Assembly: GCF_000614205.1 (NCBI RefSeq) | Contig: NZ_BAKN01000005.1 | Location: 62,001 to 126,000 of the forward strand | DNA from: Hoylesella saccharolytica JCM 17484 | GTDB taxonomy: Bacteria; Bacteroidota; Bacteroidia; Bacteroidales; Bacteroidaceae | Direction: 5' to 3' | DNA length: 64,000 bases | Part shown: positions 19,061-28,708 of the stretch, one piece after another | Position numbering within the stretch: position 1 is the first letter of the stretch | Layout: every line of letters begins with the position of its first letter | Translations under genes and position numbers: made by a program | Notes under the pieces: model-generated | Seen by the model: the letters and a program-made list of their open reading frames with translations, nothing else | What the model was told of the DNA's origin: nothing | Database searches by the model: none

Positions 19061-19504
19061 TTAAAATCTAACCAAGCGTAATCGATATTTTTTATTACTC
19101 AACACCATTTTTTCACCTTTCAATGTCTCAATCTTTAACCGTTCGGTTAGTTCATTCAATCCGTACGGCGCCATTTGAGCAGCATCGGTTAGCGGTTTAT
19201 CGCCCTCCTCTCTATTGTACAGATAAGGGTCAGTAAGAATTAAGCTATCCGAACGATGCTCGAAACGAAAGAGGAAACCGGAAATCATACCGTCACGATC
19301 TCGTAACTCCAATAACTTGTTTTGAAAAGACCAGAACAAACGTTTGTTCGACAGGTCGGAAACACCATTCGTTCGCAGCGTGTCCACCGCCTCTAAATGC
19401 CAATATCCGTCAAGTTTTCCATTACCGGATGTTTCTAATTCGCAAGAACAGAATGAAAAGAGGATGCCCCCAAAGAGAATCAGGCGTAATACTTTCTGCA
19501 TCAT
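19061..19504 (-). CDS. Lipocalin-like lipoprotein
   Basis: 147 residues. The signal peptide ends in a lipobox FSFCSC, so the mature protein is a lipoprotein. The start of the mature part, GKLDGYWHLEAVDTL, resembles the GxWxL opening of lipocalin-like domains found in many Bacteroidales lipoproteins, followed by a predicted small beta-barrel. It starts 3 bases downstream of the Wzi-family stop, so both are co-transcribed; a link to surface polysaccharide is suggested only by that position. Ligand unknown. Confidence 0.75.
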   Translation of the reverse strand: MMQKVLRLILFGGILFSFCSCELETSGNGKLDGYWHLEAVDTLRTNGVSDLSNKRLFWSFQNKLLELRDRDGMISGFLFRFEHRSDSLILTDPYLYNREEGDKPLTDAAQMAPYGLNELTERLKIETLKGEKMVLSNKKYRLRLVRF

Positions 19505-19507
19505 TTT

Positions 19508-21073
19508 TTATTTTTTGAATATACCTTTTTTACTGATTGTAAGCTGAAAGCCTTGACAATTACCGAGAATACCTCCAAAATCCATGCCGTAACCACCCTT
19601 TATCGCCCAATTGTTTTTTAAACGATAATCGGCCTCTAAAAGCAAACTTACATTGTGATGACTCTTGGTATAAGGGTCGGAATAAGTACCCCAGCCTCGC
19701 TGATACGTAGCCAAGAACTTGTAACTAAGTGCTTCAGAAGGATTACCATTTATGCCCAAATGGTAGCCAACAAAGCGATTGTTCTTTACGGTAACGGTTC
19801 CATCCGTATTATAAATAGGAGAACGGTAAAGCGGATTACCCATTACCTGTCCCCAATGTTGCCATCCCGTATAAATATAATGATTATAAAAGTCGTCATT
19901 TCCGCCGATATGGTCGGGGATAGTCGATGTATGATCGTGATAAATAGGCCCGCTTTGATACCTCGTGTATATATATTCAAACACTACACCAGTAATCCAC
20001 CGGTTGTATTTAAAATTGAATTCTGCCCCCAAGAGCCAATCTTTAAAGTCGTAAAGCAGATACCGGCGTTTAACTTTTTTCTGCCATTCGCTACCCGAAC
20101 CATAGCCGTCGTAATCTAATTGAAACAACGCAGAATGGTCTTCAAAGAATTTATCGGCATAAAACGATAGGCGCCACGTGTCGGCATCATAGTTAACCCG
20201 CCCCAGCCATGCACCCAACTGATCGCCTTCTGCATTTTGATAGGTAGTTTCGCCCACATCTCCCCCACCCGGTATAAAAGCTTTCCAAAAGGCTTTTAAT
20301 CCTGTTCTGCCCTTCAGCGTTTCCATCATTCCGCCGTGTAAAGGTCGATAAGCTGTGCCTCCGAATATTGAAGCCATCTCTAATCCAATTCGAGAGAAAG
20401 GGGAACAAAGCGCTCCTCGTTTCCGATTTTAAGGTATCCTGCTTTACTGTGATACAGTACATCATCGGCATACTTAGTTTTCTGGCCCGTAAAGCTGTGC
20501 TGCCACTTATCGTCGGTCATCTTTCCATAGGCAATATGCCCCTTCAGTTTCAGCCAACCGTTCCCGAAGCAGTGTCCAATATTCGGGTAAGGCCAATCGT
20601 ACCTGCGGAACCGGTCGGGCATTGATGCCAAAAGCCTGTGAACCGCTACTCAATTCGTTATTCTTCAGCTCCATCGGATAGTTCTTGCTTCCCACCGATA
20701 GCACGCCATGCAGCCAACGAATTTCGGCAAAGGCCTGTTGAACAACCACTCTACTGGTAAAGCCATAGGTAACGGCAGCATCCAAACCATACCCAAAAGC
20801 CCAACGTCGCGCCGAGTCGGTTTGCAACGGACGCATCACAGCACCCCGAATATAGCCATTAGTCTGTTCAAGCGAACTTAATCCATACTTATTAGCATTG
20901 AGCCAAAGCGGTGTTTTTCCCTTCGATACGGTAGTTTGCAACTCTGCCTCATACCGTATGTTTTTACCTAAATCAGGTTTGCTCTTCTCAGTTGTTTCTA
21001 TCCAAATCTGTGCGTATAACGCCGATTGGGTTAGAACCGCAAAAAAAATAAAGAGTATTATTTTACTTTTCAT
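19508..21073 (-). CDS. Capsule assembly Wzi family outer-membrane protein, two frame breaks
   Basis: After a signal peptide (MKSKIILFIFFAVLTQSALYAQ) comes a beta-barrel of about 500 residues with many aromatic-ended strands, closing in the phenylalanine-free end KKGIFKK. The family fits Wzi, the outer-membrane lectin that holds capsule at the cell surface. Two breaks interrupt it: near 20569, between LPEYWTL and FGNGWLKLKG (one base extra or two missing), and at 20385-20386, where one more G turns SLEL into GLEMASIFGG. With both repaired it is about 521 residues, a normal length. The start at 21073 is chosen because the signal peptide begins there; an upstream ATG adds nothing conserved. Nearby transferases suggest a role in the same glycan system. 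Confidence 0.8.
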
Positions 21074-21163
21074 ACATCTTATAACGTTAACGACTGGGGG
21101 TTTATTATAATAAGGTATAGAGATTTTCAACGCACTTTCTGACCACCTTTAAGATTTTTTTAA

Positions 21164-21171
21164 TACATTTG
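21164..21171 (+). promoter_or_regulatory. -7 promoter box ahead of the candidate structured RNA
   Basis: TACATTTG, an exact TAnnTTTG match on the plus strand, inside the Wzi/hypothetical intergenic gap and about 230 bases from the next coding start. Confidence 0.5.
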
Positions 21172-21177
21172 CATCGT

Positions 21178-21350
21178 GCTTTTGTTAAGATACAAAACAT
21201 TTTTGCTCAATAGCCTCATCATCACCACAGAGAAAAGAGCAAACAACTATTATTGGGATTTGCACCATATAGGGTGCAGATTTTCCCATATATAGTTGTG
21301 GTTTGTGGTGAACCGTGAGGCGTATGGCGAAAGTCTGCCCCTTTTTATTA
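21178..21350 (+). ncRNA. Candidate structured RNA (long branched hairpin), unassigned
   Basis: The 330-base gap has no coding frame but a nested set of complementary blocks: CCTCA 21214-21218 with TGAGG 21316-21320, CACCACA 21223-21229 with TGTGGTG 21304-21310, AACTATA 21245-21251 with TATAGTT 21291-21297, TGGGA 21254-21258 with TCCCA 21284-21288, and TGCACC 21261-21266 with GGTGCA 21273-21278. Together they make one long stem with asymmetric internal loops, about 107 bases. A TACATTTG box lies upstream and a T-run (21342-21346) downstream. A 6S-like regulatory RNA, a leader of the next gene, or an inert inverted repeat are all possible; I cannot assign a family. Confidence 0.4.
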
Positions 21351-21402
21351 TGAAATAAAAACATAATACAACAATAAACTATTAATTTAAAATATCAAAC
21401 TT

Positions 21403-21951
21403 ATGAAAAAAATTCTATCAATTGCATTACTTCTAATGCTGTTCATAACCTTACAGGCACAAGAAAATGTTACCAAATTCTTAGGAATTCCTGTTGCCGG
21501 TACTAAAAGCGCTATGATTCAAAAAATAAAAAGCAAAGGTTTTCAGTACAATTATAGCCGAGATTGTTTAGAAGGAGAATTTAATGGAACACAAGTTCGT
21601 ATCTTTGTTGTCACAAACAATAATAAGGTTTGGCGTATCGCTATAACGGATGCAGTTCAACTTGATGAAATAAATATTAGGATAAGATTTAATACACTTT
21701 GCAAACAATTTGAGAACAATAAAAAGTATGTAAATATGGAAATAGATCAAACCATTCCAGAAGATGAAGATATACTACACCAAATGCTTGTAGATAAGAA
21801 ACGCTATGAAGCTGCCTATTACCAATTACCAATCGACACAGATTTAGCCAAAAGATCAGTTTGGTTCATGATAAATGAAGAAGACGGGGAATATCGCATA
21901 CAAATGTTTTATGATAACGAATTTAATCACTCGAATGGTGAGGATTTGTAG
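21403..21951 (+). CDS. Secreted protein of unknown function
   Basis: 182 residues, not recognised. A signal peptide (MKKILSIALLLMLFITLQAQ) is followed by a soluble mixed alpha/beta domain. The block FLGIPVAGTKSAMIQKIKSK at residues 27-46 looks like the opening of small secreted Bacteroidales proteins that are often seen as multi-copy hypotheticals. The end is acidic. It follows the candidate structured RNA and is closed by a strong terminator, so it is probably monocistronic, unless the RNA is its leader. The start has the typical A-rich Bacteroidetes leader and no Shine-Dalgarno motif. Confidence 0.65.
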   Translation: MKKILSIALLLMLFITLQAQENVTKFLGIPVAGTKSAMIQKIKSKGFQYNYSRDCLEGEFNGTQVRIFVVTNNNKVWRIAITDAVQLDEINIRIRFNTLCKQFENNKKYVNMEIDQTIPEDEDILHQMLVDKKRYEAAYYQLPIDTDLAKRSVWFMINEEDGEYRIQMFYDNEFNHSNGEDL

Positions 21952-21996
21952 GTAAAATCTATTTTCGTACAAAGCCCTACCAACGTTTACCAGAGT

Positions 21997-22049
21997 TCTA
22001 TTAAAATCCTCTACAACTGTTAATGCGGTTGTAGGGGATTTTAAATAGA
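21997..22049. terminator. Hairpin terminator
   Basis: TCTATTAAAATCCTCTACAAC pairs with GTTGTAGGGGATTTTAAATAGA (one G-T and a one-base bulge), 45 bases after the secreted-protein stop. Confidence 0.75.
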
Positions 22050-22193
22050 ATGCCACTTACCACCAATAGAATACGAATTGACATAAAATAGTATGTCAAT
22101 CATTCCCCCAAACGTTTTGTATCTTTTCCTATTAGGATGTTTAGTATCTTCATTCTATGGGATTTCATTCGTCGAAATACCGTACTTATTAAA

Positions 22194-22277
22194 TTCTGTA
22201 CACGTGCGGACAAATTTCCGCACACGTAAGGAAATCTTTCCGCACATGTAAGGAATTTTATCCGCACGTGTACAGAA
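22194..22277. repeat. 84-bp inverted repeat with internal CCGCAC repeats
   Basis: TTCTGTACACGTGCGGA (22194-22210) is the exact reverse complement of 22261-22277. Between the arms two further TTTCCGCACANGTAAGGAA copies occur, so the element holds four CCGCAC(N)GT or GTGCGG motifs. It lies in the gene-free gap 21952-22522. Confidence 0.65.
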
Positions 22278-22325
22278 ATTATCTACTATAATAGAAAGAG
22301 AATGGAAAATACGTAGTACAAAGGT

Positions 22326-22430
22326 AACTGGCCTATTCAAAGCATTAAACGCCACTACCATATCTTTTGCAAATTTACCGTTACCAGTAAACCGACAAAA
22401 GATATGGTAGTGACGTTTAATATAACCAGT
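22326..22430. repeat. Long inverted repeat, about 105 bp
   Basis: Positions 22345-22369 and 22396-22420 are 25-base arms that pair with a single mismatch (central part ACCATATCTTTTG against CAAAAGATATGGT). Outside them AACTGG and CCAGT continue the symmetry. Farther out GTGTCGCT near 22430 faces AGCGACAC near 22503. It could be a MITE-like remnant or a strong RNA hairpin downstream of the porin gene. Confidence 0.55.
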
Positions 22431-22522
22431 GTGTCGCTATCAGCATTTATTCGCTGTGCTGTGGCTACAATGCGCCGCCATTCAGGGCACACCGCAGACT
22501 TGGCAGCGACACTAAGTGGATA

Positions 22523-23776
22523 TTACCATTTAAACGATAGGATGCGGGGGTTGATGCTGAGCGAAACGAAAGCCCAGTCTTGCCAACGCTTGTAGTTTTC
22601 GGCAGCAGAAGCCGGCATCCACTTTGAAGCGAACATCGTAGAGTAACCAGCGGTGAGCTTCACGTCTTTCATTATCTCATAATCCAGTTGCAAGTCAACT
22701 TCTGCTCCAAGGCCTTGGTCTTTGCCGTCTATCTTTGCGGCATCCAAGAAGTAGTGTCCGTTGGCTTTTAGCGCAAGTTTTTCATCGGGAGTAAAGGTAA
22801 CGCCCAGTTGAATGTCTTGCAAGCCATACGCGGGTCTGCTTGCTGAATAGAAATAGTCCATTGCTCCATAGAACTTGTGATGGGTACCATAAAGTGGATC
22901 AAAAGCGTTATAGGTGTCGCCTTTGCCATCTTCACCGCTGAGGTAATCATATCCTAAATTAAACTTCCATTGCTCGTTGGGCATAAATCCGACGTTAACA
23001 CTAGCCATCCAAGCAGAGATTTTGTTGTATGTGGCATACTGTTTACCCGTTTGGTAATAAGCAGAGGCCTGCACGTCGAACTTCTCCGGACGATAAGTTA
23101 CGTATGTACCAAGGGTTTGCATAAACCTAGCGTCGCCTCTTGCAGAGGGGTTATGCTCCCAGCCTAAGTTGGAGAACAATGCCGAGATGCCAAAGGGATT
23201 TTCCGCGTTTCCATAGTGGTACCACAAAGTTTGCATGTGTTTGTAGGGCTGTCCGGTATGACTGTACTTTGTACCTAACAGTCGTTCTTCTTCCTGACTG
23301 TAAGCTAAGATGAGGTGCAGCTTGTGCATATCGTTCTCGTAACCCAGCTTTAAAGCGTCGTGACTTCTGCCTGAAACGTTCCAATCGAGCGCACCGAAGA
23401 GGCGTTCGTCATCGTAAGAGAGGATTTGACGACCCAGTTTAGCGAAGAAGCCCTCACCAAAACGAAGTTGTCCCCAAGCCTCATTCATCATAATTTCACC
23501 GCTTTTCTCAATCTGCCGGTACTGTCCCCAAACGCCAACTTGTTGAACAGAGAGTTTAGCACTAAGTCCATCACCACGTTGGTAACCGATTCCCAATCTT
23601 GCACGCTCGTTAATAAACGATGCGGGTTGTGCTCCTTCGGGGCGTAACTCCTGGTAACCATTTCGGTATTCGGCCCTTGCGCGCACTTGTGCGTCAACGT
23701 TAATCTCGTTCTCGTCCTGTGCCCACATCATGGTAGGTATAACGAGTAGTGATAATGTAATAAAAGTCTTTTTCAT
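22523..23776 (-). CDS. Alginate-export family outer-membrane porin
   Basis: 417 residues. The signal peptide MKKTFITLSLLVIPTMMWAQ precedes a full beta-barrel of the alginate export type (PF13372): RARAEYRNGY at the first strand, then INERARLGIGYQRGDGL, EAWGQLRFGEGFFAKLGRQ and DDERLFGALDWN, all typical of the family. It should form a channel in the outer membrane for a polymer or oligosaccharide; no alginate genes are near, so the name describes the fold only. The start at 23776 is chosen by the signal peptide. A full promoter lies at 23812-23842 on the minus strand. Monocistronic. Confidence 0.85.
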   Translation of the reverse strand: MKKTFITLSLLVIPTMMWAQDENEINVDAQVRARAEYRNGYQELRPEGAQPASFINERARLGIGYQRGDGLSAKLSVQQVGVWGQYRQIEKSGEIMMNEAWGQLRFGEGFFAKLGRQILSYDDERLFGALDWNVSGRSHDALKLGYENDMHKLHLILAYSQEEERLLGTKYSHTGQPYKHMQTLWYHYGNAENPFGISALFSNLGWEHNPSARGDARFMQTLGTYVTYRPEKFDVQASAYYQTGKQYATYNKISAWMASVNVGFMPNEQWKFNLGYDYLSGEDGKGDTYNAFDPLYGTHHKFYGAMDYFYSASRPAYGLQDIQLGVTFTPDEKLALKANGHYFLDAAKIDGKDQGLGAEVDLQLDYEIMKDVKLTAGYSTMFASKWMPASAAENYKRWQDWAFVSLSINPRILSFKW

Positions 23777-23811
23777 TTCAAAAGCATTTAAGTTTTTACT
23801 TATTACTCCGC

Positions 23812-23842
23812 CAAAAATAAAAAGAAATAAACAGACTACCAA
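23812..23842 (-). promoter_or_regulatory. Promoter of the alginate-export porin gene
   Basis: Minus strand TTG at 23842-23840, 20 bases, then TATTTTTG at 23819-23812: a full Bacteroidetes promoter 35 bases ahead of the start. Confidence 0.6.
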
Positions 23843-24062
23843 GAAAAGCGCTGACTATTATCAAAAAAACGAAAGTCTTCCCTTCGCCAATCAACCGGTA
23901 CTTCTTTCATGTAGAGGTTTTTCTTTATAATTATTTACCAGTGAACATACCATTCTATACCACATTCATATTGAAATCAACACTTGGAGCAGCGTATCGG
24001 AGTAAACTTATTTGCATCATTCTTCATAAATGAGTAGATGCATTCAACATCCACCCTCATAT

Positions 24063-24109
24063 CTTTCCCCACTTTCAATTGTAGCTTTTGCAACCGAAAG
24101 CGGGGAAAG
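24063..24109. terminator. Hairpin between glutamine synthetase and the porin, probable terminator
   Basis: CTTTCCCCACTTTC pairs with GAAAGCGGGGAAAG (one mismatch), 27 bases past the glutamine synthetase stop on the minus strand. The rest of the gap 23843-24135 shows nothing else. Confidence 0.5.
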
Positions 24110-24135
24110 TTATGTTTTTGAACGGATAAGCAGGG

Positions 24136-25640
24136 TTACCCACAGTGAAAATAACGTTCTACCAACGCTTTGAGGTCTGTAGGATGTGCTTCGATATCCT
24201 TGCGTAACGTAGTGTCATTAAAAGCGCGAAGCTGCGCGATAATGCCGTCGAGCATGGCTGACGAGAATACGCCGTGCGCTTCGTACACCTTACGCTGGCG
24301 TTCTAAGCAATCGGCTGAAGCAACGCAACTGTCGGGCAATTGGTTAAGTTGGCTCAACTTTCCGGAATGGGCAGCATCGTGAATATTTACATCTACATAG
24401 GTTTGCTCGACAATGTCGAGTGCATTAGACAGTTCGAAGCCATAACGGCATGCTACGCAAAGGCCAGCAAGCAGCTGATAGATATCGGCCGAACCGTCGG
24501 GCGAACGCATTTCGAAGGTTTGTTTCATCGAAGTGTCGGGCGTTTCGGCAGGTTGTTGTGGGTTAGCTTTGTGACACATGTCAACACCCGCAGCCCAACC
24601 CAGCGGCACGCGCACGAGAACAGAGCGGTTGCGGTCGCCCCAGCAAATATTGGTGGGTGCTTCCTGATGGGGAACGAGGCGGAAATAAGACGTAGGATTC
24701 TTATTGCCAAAAGCGGTGATGGAGGGGGCCAGTTCCATCAGTCCAGCAATAGCCGTGCGCGCCGTATTACTTAACACACCGTTATCGAGCATCATACTCT
24801 CACCTCCTTTCATCAGGCGCATATGCACATGCATACCTGAACCCGCCTTACCGGTGGTAATCTTCGGGGCAAAAGTTACATTCATATCCAACTGATAAGC
24901 CAAGTTGCGAATAATCCACTTAGCAATCATCAGTTCGTCGGCAGCTGCTCGACGGGAACAGGTAAGAATTCAATCTCATTCTGTTCGTATATCAGTCCGT
25001 CCTGCCGAAAGTTACCCACCTCCGCATGTCCATACTTTATCTGTCCACCTACTTTAGCAATGTACGACATACAGAGTGTTCGGAAATCGTTGGTTTTGGC
25101 GTAGGGAGCCGACTCGTGATAGCCTCTCTGGTCTACAGCCGGAAAAACATTCTCATCGGGTAAGATAACGTAATATTCCAGTTCGCCCATTGCGTGAAAT
25201 TCCATTCCCGTTACTTCACGAAACACCTGCGCTGCCTTTTTCAGCGTATACTCAGGCGAACTCTCAAGCGGATTGCCGTCTTTGTCAAAATAAGATGCCA
25301 GCATGCAGAGCGTGGGGATTTCGGCAAAAGGATCGACAAAAGCCGAACTGTAACGTGGCAGCACATAAAGATCACTGCTACCTGCTTGTATAAAGGGAAA
25401 CAAACTTGATCCGTCCACACGCTCTCCACAAGTAAGAATGGTATCAAGGTACGCTAAATGGTTGATAACAAAGTTGAGGGTTTTAAGCTTCCCGTCGCCA
25501 CCGGGATACATAAGGTTAACCATCTTGATTTCATTTTCGCGGATAAAGCGAATGATGTCATCTTTCGTAAACTCAGTTGATGGTTTCTGTAAGAATGTCA
25601 CCACTTCGTTGGCATTCATTAAAAGTTCATTGTTTGCCAT
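24136..25640 (-). CDS. glnA: Glutamine synthetase, one frame break
   Basis: Makes glutamine from glutamate, ammonia and ATP. Of the two types in Bacteroidales, this is the type I form of about 500 residues, not the 730-residue GSIII. Visible: the E-rich active site MGELEYYVILP, then AEVGNFRQDGLIYEQNEIEF, GSGMHVHMRL, and NRSVLVRVPLGW. The frame breaks near 24944: one more base gives VEQAADELMIAKW instead of a stop after VEQLPTN, for 501 residues. As written the first half's stop and an ATG of the second half overlap as TGATG. All active-site motifs are intact on both sides, so a sequence error is likely. Two TAnnTTTG boxes lie upstream at 25676-25691 (minus strand). Confidence 0.93.
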
Positions 25641-25675
25641 AACCTTTCATTTAATAAATATTTATTCATCGGCAA

Positions 25676-25691
25676 CAAATATACAAAATTA
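25676..25691 (-). promoter_or_regulatory. Tandem -7 boxes ahead of glutamine synthetase
   Basis: Minus strand reads TAATTTTG (25691-25684) directly followed by TATATTTG (25683-25676), two exact TAnnTTTG matches in tandem, 36 bases ahead of the start. Only one may be used; I found no clear -33 element. Confidence 0.45.
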
Positions 25692-25885
25692 TTCCACACA
25701 TTGTCATTTACTCCTTTGTTTTTAATACCTAAGACCAACAATAGAACAATAAAAAGATAAGACAGAATGATACTTTTCTAATTTCTTTTACCGACAATCT
25801 GACAGTATTTCACACTTGGGCATATCCTTTGAGATAGATTCAAAGGATAATAAACAAAATAATATATAATTAAAGGAGAAAAACA

Positions 25886-28474
25886 ATGAACTTCGACAAG
25901 TATACAATCAAAACGCAAGAAACGGTACAAGAGGCCGTGAACATTGCACAACGGGCAGGACAACAAAGCATCGAACCGGTGCACCTGCTCAAGGCCTTGC
26001 TTGAAAAGGCCGCCGATGTAACCAACTACATCTTCCAGAAGCTTGGTGTTAATGCCATGCAGGTAAGTACGTTGGCCAACTCGGAAGTAGAACATCTTCC
26101 GCGCGTAGAGGGCGGTAAGCCCTACCTAAGCAACGAAGCCAACAACGTTTTGTTGAAGGCCGAAGACCTATCGAAGAGCCTTGGCGACGAGTTTGTCTCG
26201 GTTGAGCCGCTCTTCCTCGCATTACTGGCCGTTAATTCGTCGGCCGCTCGCATATTGAAAGATGCGGGATGCACCGAAAAAGATGCGCGCGCTGCCATCG
26301 AGGCCCTACGACAAGGGCAACAGGTGAAGTCGCAATCGGGCGACGAGAACTACCAGTCGTTGGAGAAATACGCCAAGAACTTGGTAGAAGATGCTCGTAA
26401 CGGCAAGTTAGACCCAGTTATCGGGCGCGACGACGAAATACGTCGCGTGCTGCAAATTCTTTCGCGCCGCACCAAGAACAACCCCATATTGATAGGCGAA
26501 CCCGGTACGGGTAAGACCGCCATCGTTGAAGGCTTGGCCGAACGCATTGTGCGTGGCGACGTGCCAGAAAACCTTAAAGACAAGCAATTGTATTCGCTAG
26601 ACATGGGTGCACTGGTTGCAGGCGCCAAGTATAAGGGCGAATTTGAAGAGCGACTGAAAAGTGTTATCAAGGAAGTGACCAACGCCGACGGGCAGATTAT
26701 CCTCTTCATCGATGAGATTCACACGCTCGTTGGGGCTGGCGGAGGCGAAGGGGCGATGGATGCGGCCAACATTTTGAAGCCCGCATTGGCTCGTGGCGAA
26801 CTCAGGGCCATAGGTGCCACCACGCTAAACGAGTATCAAAAGTACTTCGAAAAAGACAAAGCGCTGGAGCGCCGCTTCCAAACCGTGATGGTAAACGAAC
26901 CCGATGAGCTTAGCGCCATTTCCATTTTGCGTGGTATTAAGGAGCGTTACGAGAACCATCACAAAGTGCGCATACAGGACGATGCCTGTATCGCCGCCGT
27001 GCAACTGTCTGAACGCTACATCTCCGACCGCTTTCTGCCCGACAAGGCCATCGACTTGATGGACGAGGCGGCAGCAAAACTGCGAATGGAACGCGACTCG
27101 GTGCCCGAAGAACTGGACGAAATAACCCGTCGCCTTAAGCAATTGGAGATTGAACGAGAGGCCATTAAGCGCGAAAACGATGAGCCCAAGATGGCGCAAT
27201 TGGATAAGGATATAGCCGAATTGCGCGAACAAGAGAAGGCATTCAGGGCCAAATGGGAGAGCGAAAGGGCGCTGGTAAACAAGATTCAGCAAAACAAGCT
27301 AGAGATTGAACGCTTGAACCACGAGGCCGATAGGGCCGAACGCGAGGGCAATTACGAACGTGTGGCCGAGATTAGGTATGGCAAGTTGAAAGAGCTTGAC
27401 AACGATATCGAGAGCATTAAGCAACAATTGCAAGCCACGCAGGCAGGAGAAGGCATGGTGCGCGAGGAGGTTACGGCCGACGATATTGCTGAAGTGGTGA
27501 GCCGATGGACGGGTATTCCCGTAACGCGAATGCTGCAAAGCGAGCGCGAAAAGCTGCTGCACCTCGAGGAGGAGCTACATCGCCGCGTTATTGCACAGGA
27601 TGAAGCCATCGCCGCAGTTAGCGATGCCGTGCGCAGAAGTCGTGCCGGGCTACAAGACCCCAAACGTCCTATCGCCTCATTTATCTTCCTCGGCACAACG
27701 GGCGTGGGTAAAACGGAGTTGGCGAAGGCCTTGGCCGAATACCTCTTTAACGACGAATCGATGATGACACGTATCGATATGAGCGAGTATCAAGAAAAGT
27801 TCAGCGTGTCTAGGCTCATCGGTGCGCCTCCGGGATATGTGGGTTACGACGAGGGCGGACAGCTTACCGAGGCCGTAAGACGTAAGCCTTACAGCGTGGT
27901 TCTTTTCGACGAGATTGAGAAAGCGCACCCCGATGTGTTCAATATTCTGCTTCAAGTGCTGGATGATGGTCGACTAACCGACAACAAGGGACGCACGGTG
28001 AACTTCAAGAACACCATCATCATCATGACCTCTAATCTAGGTTCGCAGTACATTCAGCAACAGTGCGCCAACCTCAACGACACCAATCGCGACGAGCTTT
28101 TGGACGAAACGCGCCAGCGGGTGATGGACATGCTGAAGCAAACCATACGTCCAGAGTTCCTCAACCGTATCGACGAAACCATCATGTTCTTACCACTCAC
28201 GAAAGAACAGATAGCCGAAGTGGTTCGCTTGCAAATGCGTTCGGTAGGCCGCATGCTTGCCGAGCAGGGCTTTAAGATAGACGTTAGCGACGATGCCATC
28301 AGTCTTTTGGCCGACCTTGGTTACGATCCCGAGTTTGGTGCACGTCCCGTTAAGCGCGCCATCCAGCGCTACGTGCTCAACGATCTCAGCAAGAAGATTC
28401 TTGCCGAAGAGGTTAACCGCGACAAGCCCATTCTCATCGATGCCCTTGATGGCAAACTGGTGTTTAGGAACTAA
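25886..28474 (+). CDS. clpB: ATP-dependent disaggregase ClpB
   Basis: 862 residues, full length. ClpB is a cytosolic hexameric AAA+ chaperone that pulls polypeptides out of aggregates with DnaK. In order: Clp-N domain (1-145), AAA1 with GEPGTGKT and [21 protein letters not shown], the long coiled-coil middle domain (about 410-530, rich in [23 protein letters not shown] heptads) and AAA2 with [16 protein letters not shown] and [14 protein letters not shown]. The [20 protein letters not shown] pore loop is in place (here FSVSRLIG). It is GC-richer than its neighbours, consistent with high expression. Monocistronic; strong terminator at 28499. No clear CIRCE element was seen. Confidence 0.98.
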   Translation: MNFDKYTIKTQETVQEAVNIAQRAGQQSIEPVHLLKALLEKAADVTNYIFQKLGVNAMQVSTLANSEVEHLPRVEGGKPYLSNEANNVLLKAEDLSKSLGDEFVSVEPLFLALLAVNSSAARILKDAGCTEKDARAAIEALRQGQQVKSQSGDENYQSLEKYAKNLVEDARNGKLDPVIGRDDEIRRVLQILSRRTKNNPILIGEPGTGKTAIVEGLAERIVRGDVPENLKDKQLYSLDMGALVAGAKYKGEFEERLKSVIKEVTNADGQIILFIDEIHTLVGAGGGEGAMDAANILKPALARGELRAIGATTLNEYQKYFEKDKALERRFQTVMVNEPDELSAISILRGIKERYENHHKVRIQDDACIAAVQLSERYISDRFLPDKAIDLMDEAAAKLRMERDSVPEELDEITRRLKQLEIEREAIKRENDEPKMAQLDKDIAELREQEKAFRAKWESERALVNKIQQNKLEIERLNHEADRAEREGNYERVAEIRYGKLKELDNDIESIKQQLQATQAGEGMVREEVTADDIAEVVSRWTGIPVTRMLQSEREKLLHLEEELHRRVIAQDEAIAAVSDAVRRSRAGLQDPKRPIASFIFLGTTGVGKTELAKALAEYLFNDESMMTRIDMSEYQEKFSVSRLIGAPPGYVGYDEGGQLTEAVRRKPYSVVLFDEIEKAHPDVFNILLQVLDDGRLTDNKGRTVNFKNTIIIMTSNLGSQYIQQQCANLNDTNRDELLDETRQRVMDMLKQTIRPEFLNRIDETIMFLPLTKEQIAEVVRLQMRSVGRMLAEQGFKIDVSDDAISLLADLGYDPEFGARPVKRAIQRYVLNDLSKKILAEEVNRDKPILIDALDGKLVFRN

Positions 28475-28498
28475 ATTAGCTATAAGAAAAAAAATAGT

Positions 28499-28545
28499 AA
28501 GGAGTAAGTATCGCGATAGATACTTGCTCCTTATTTAATTTTGAG
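28499..28545 (+). terminator. clpB terminator
   Basis: AAGGAGTAAGTATC (28499-28512) pairs with GATACTTGCTCCTT (28519-28532, one mismatch) around a 6-base loop, followed by ATTTAATTTT, 25 bases after the clpB stop. Confidence 0.8.
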
Positions 28546-28708
28546 CAACTACATCAAGGAGATAGTAGAACGGAGTAATTATAAGGTACCAATGCTATGA
28601 GAAAAAGAGAGAAGAACAGAACGTTTCATAATTCATAAGTGCCTACCACCAAACACCTTCTCATAATTGAGAATTGACAATTAAGAATTATTTATCCCTA
28701 ATCCTTAA

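Noticed and set aside
22523..23776. Alginate biosynthesis locus
   Set aside because: Only the porin fold matches; no alg-type synthase or modifying genes are present.
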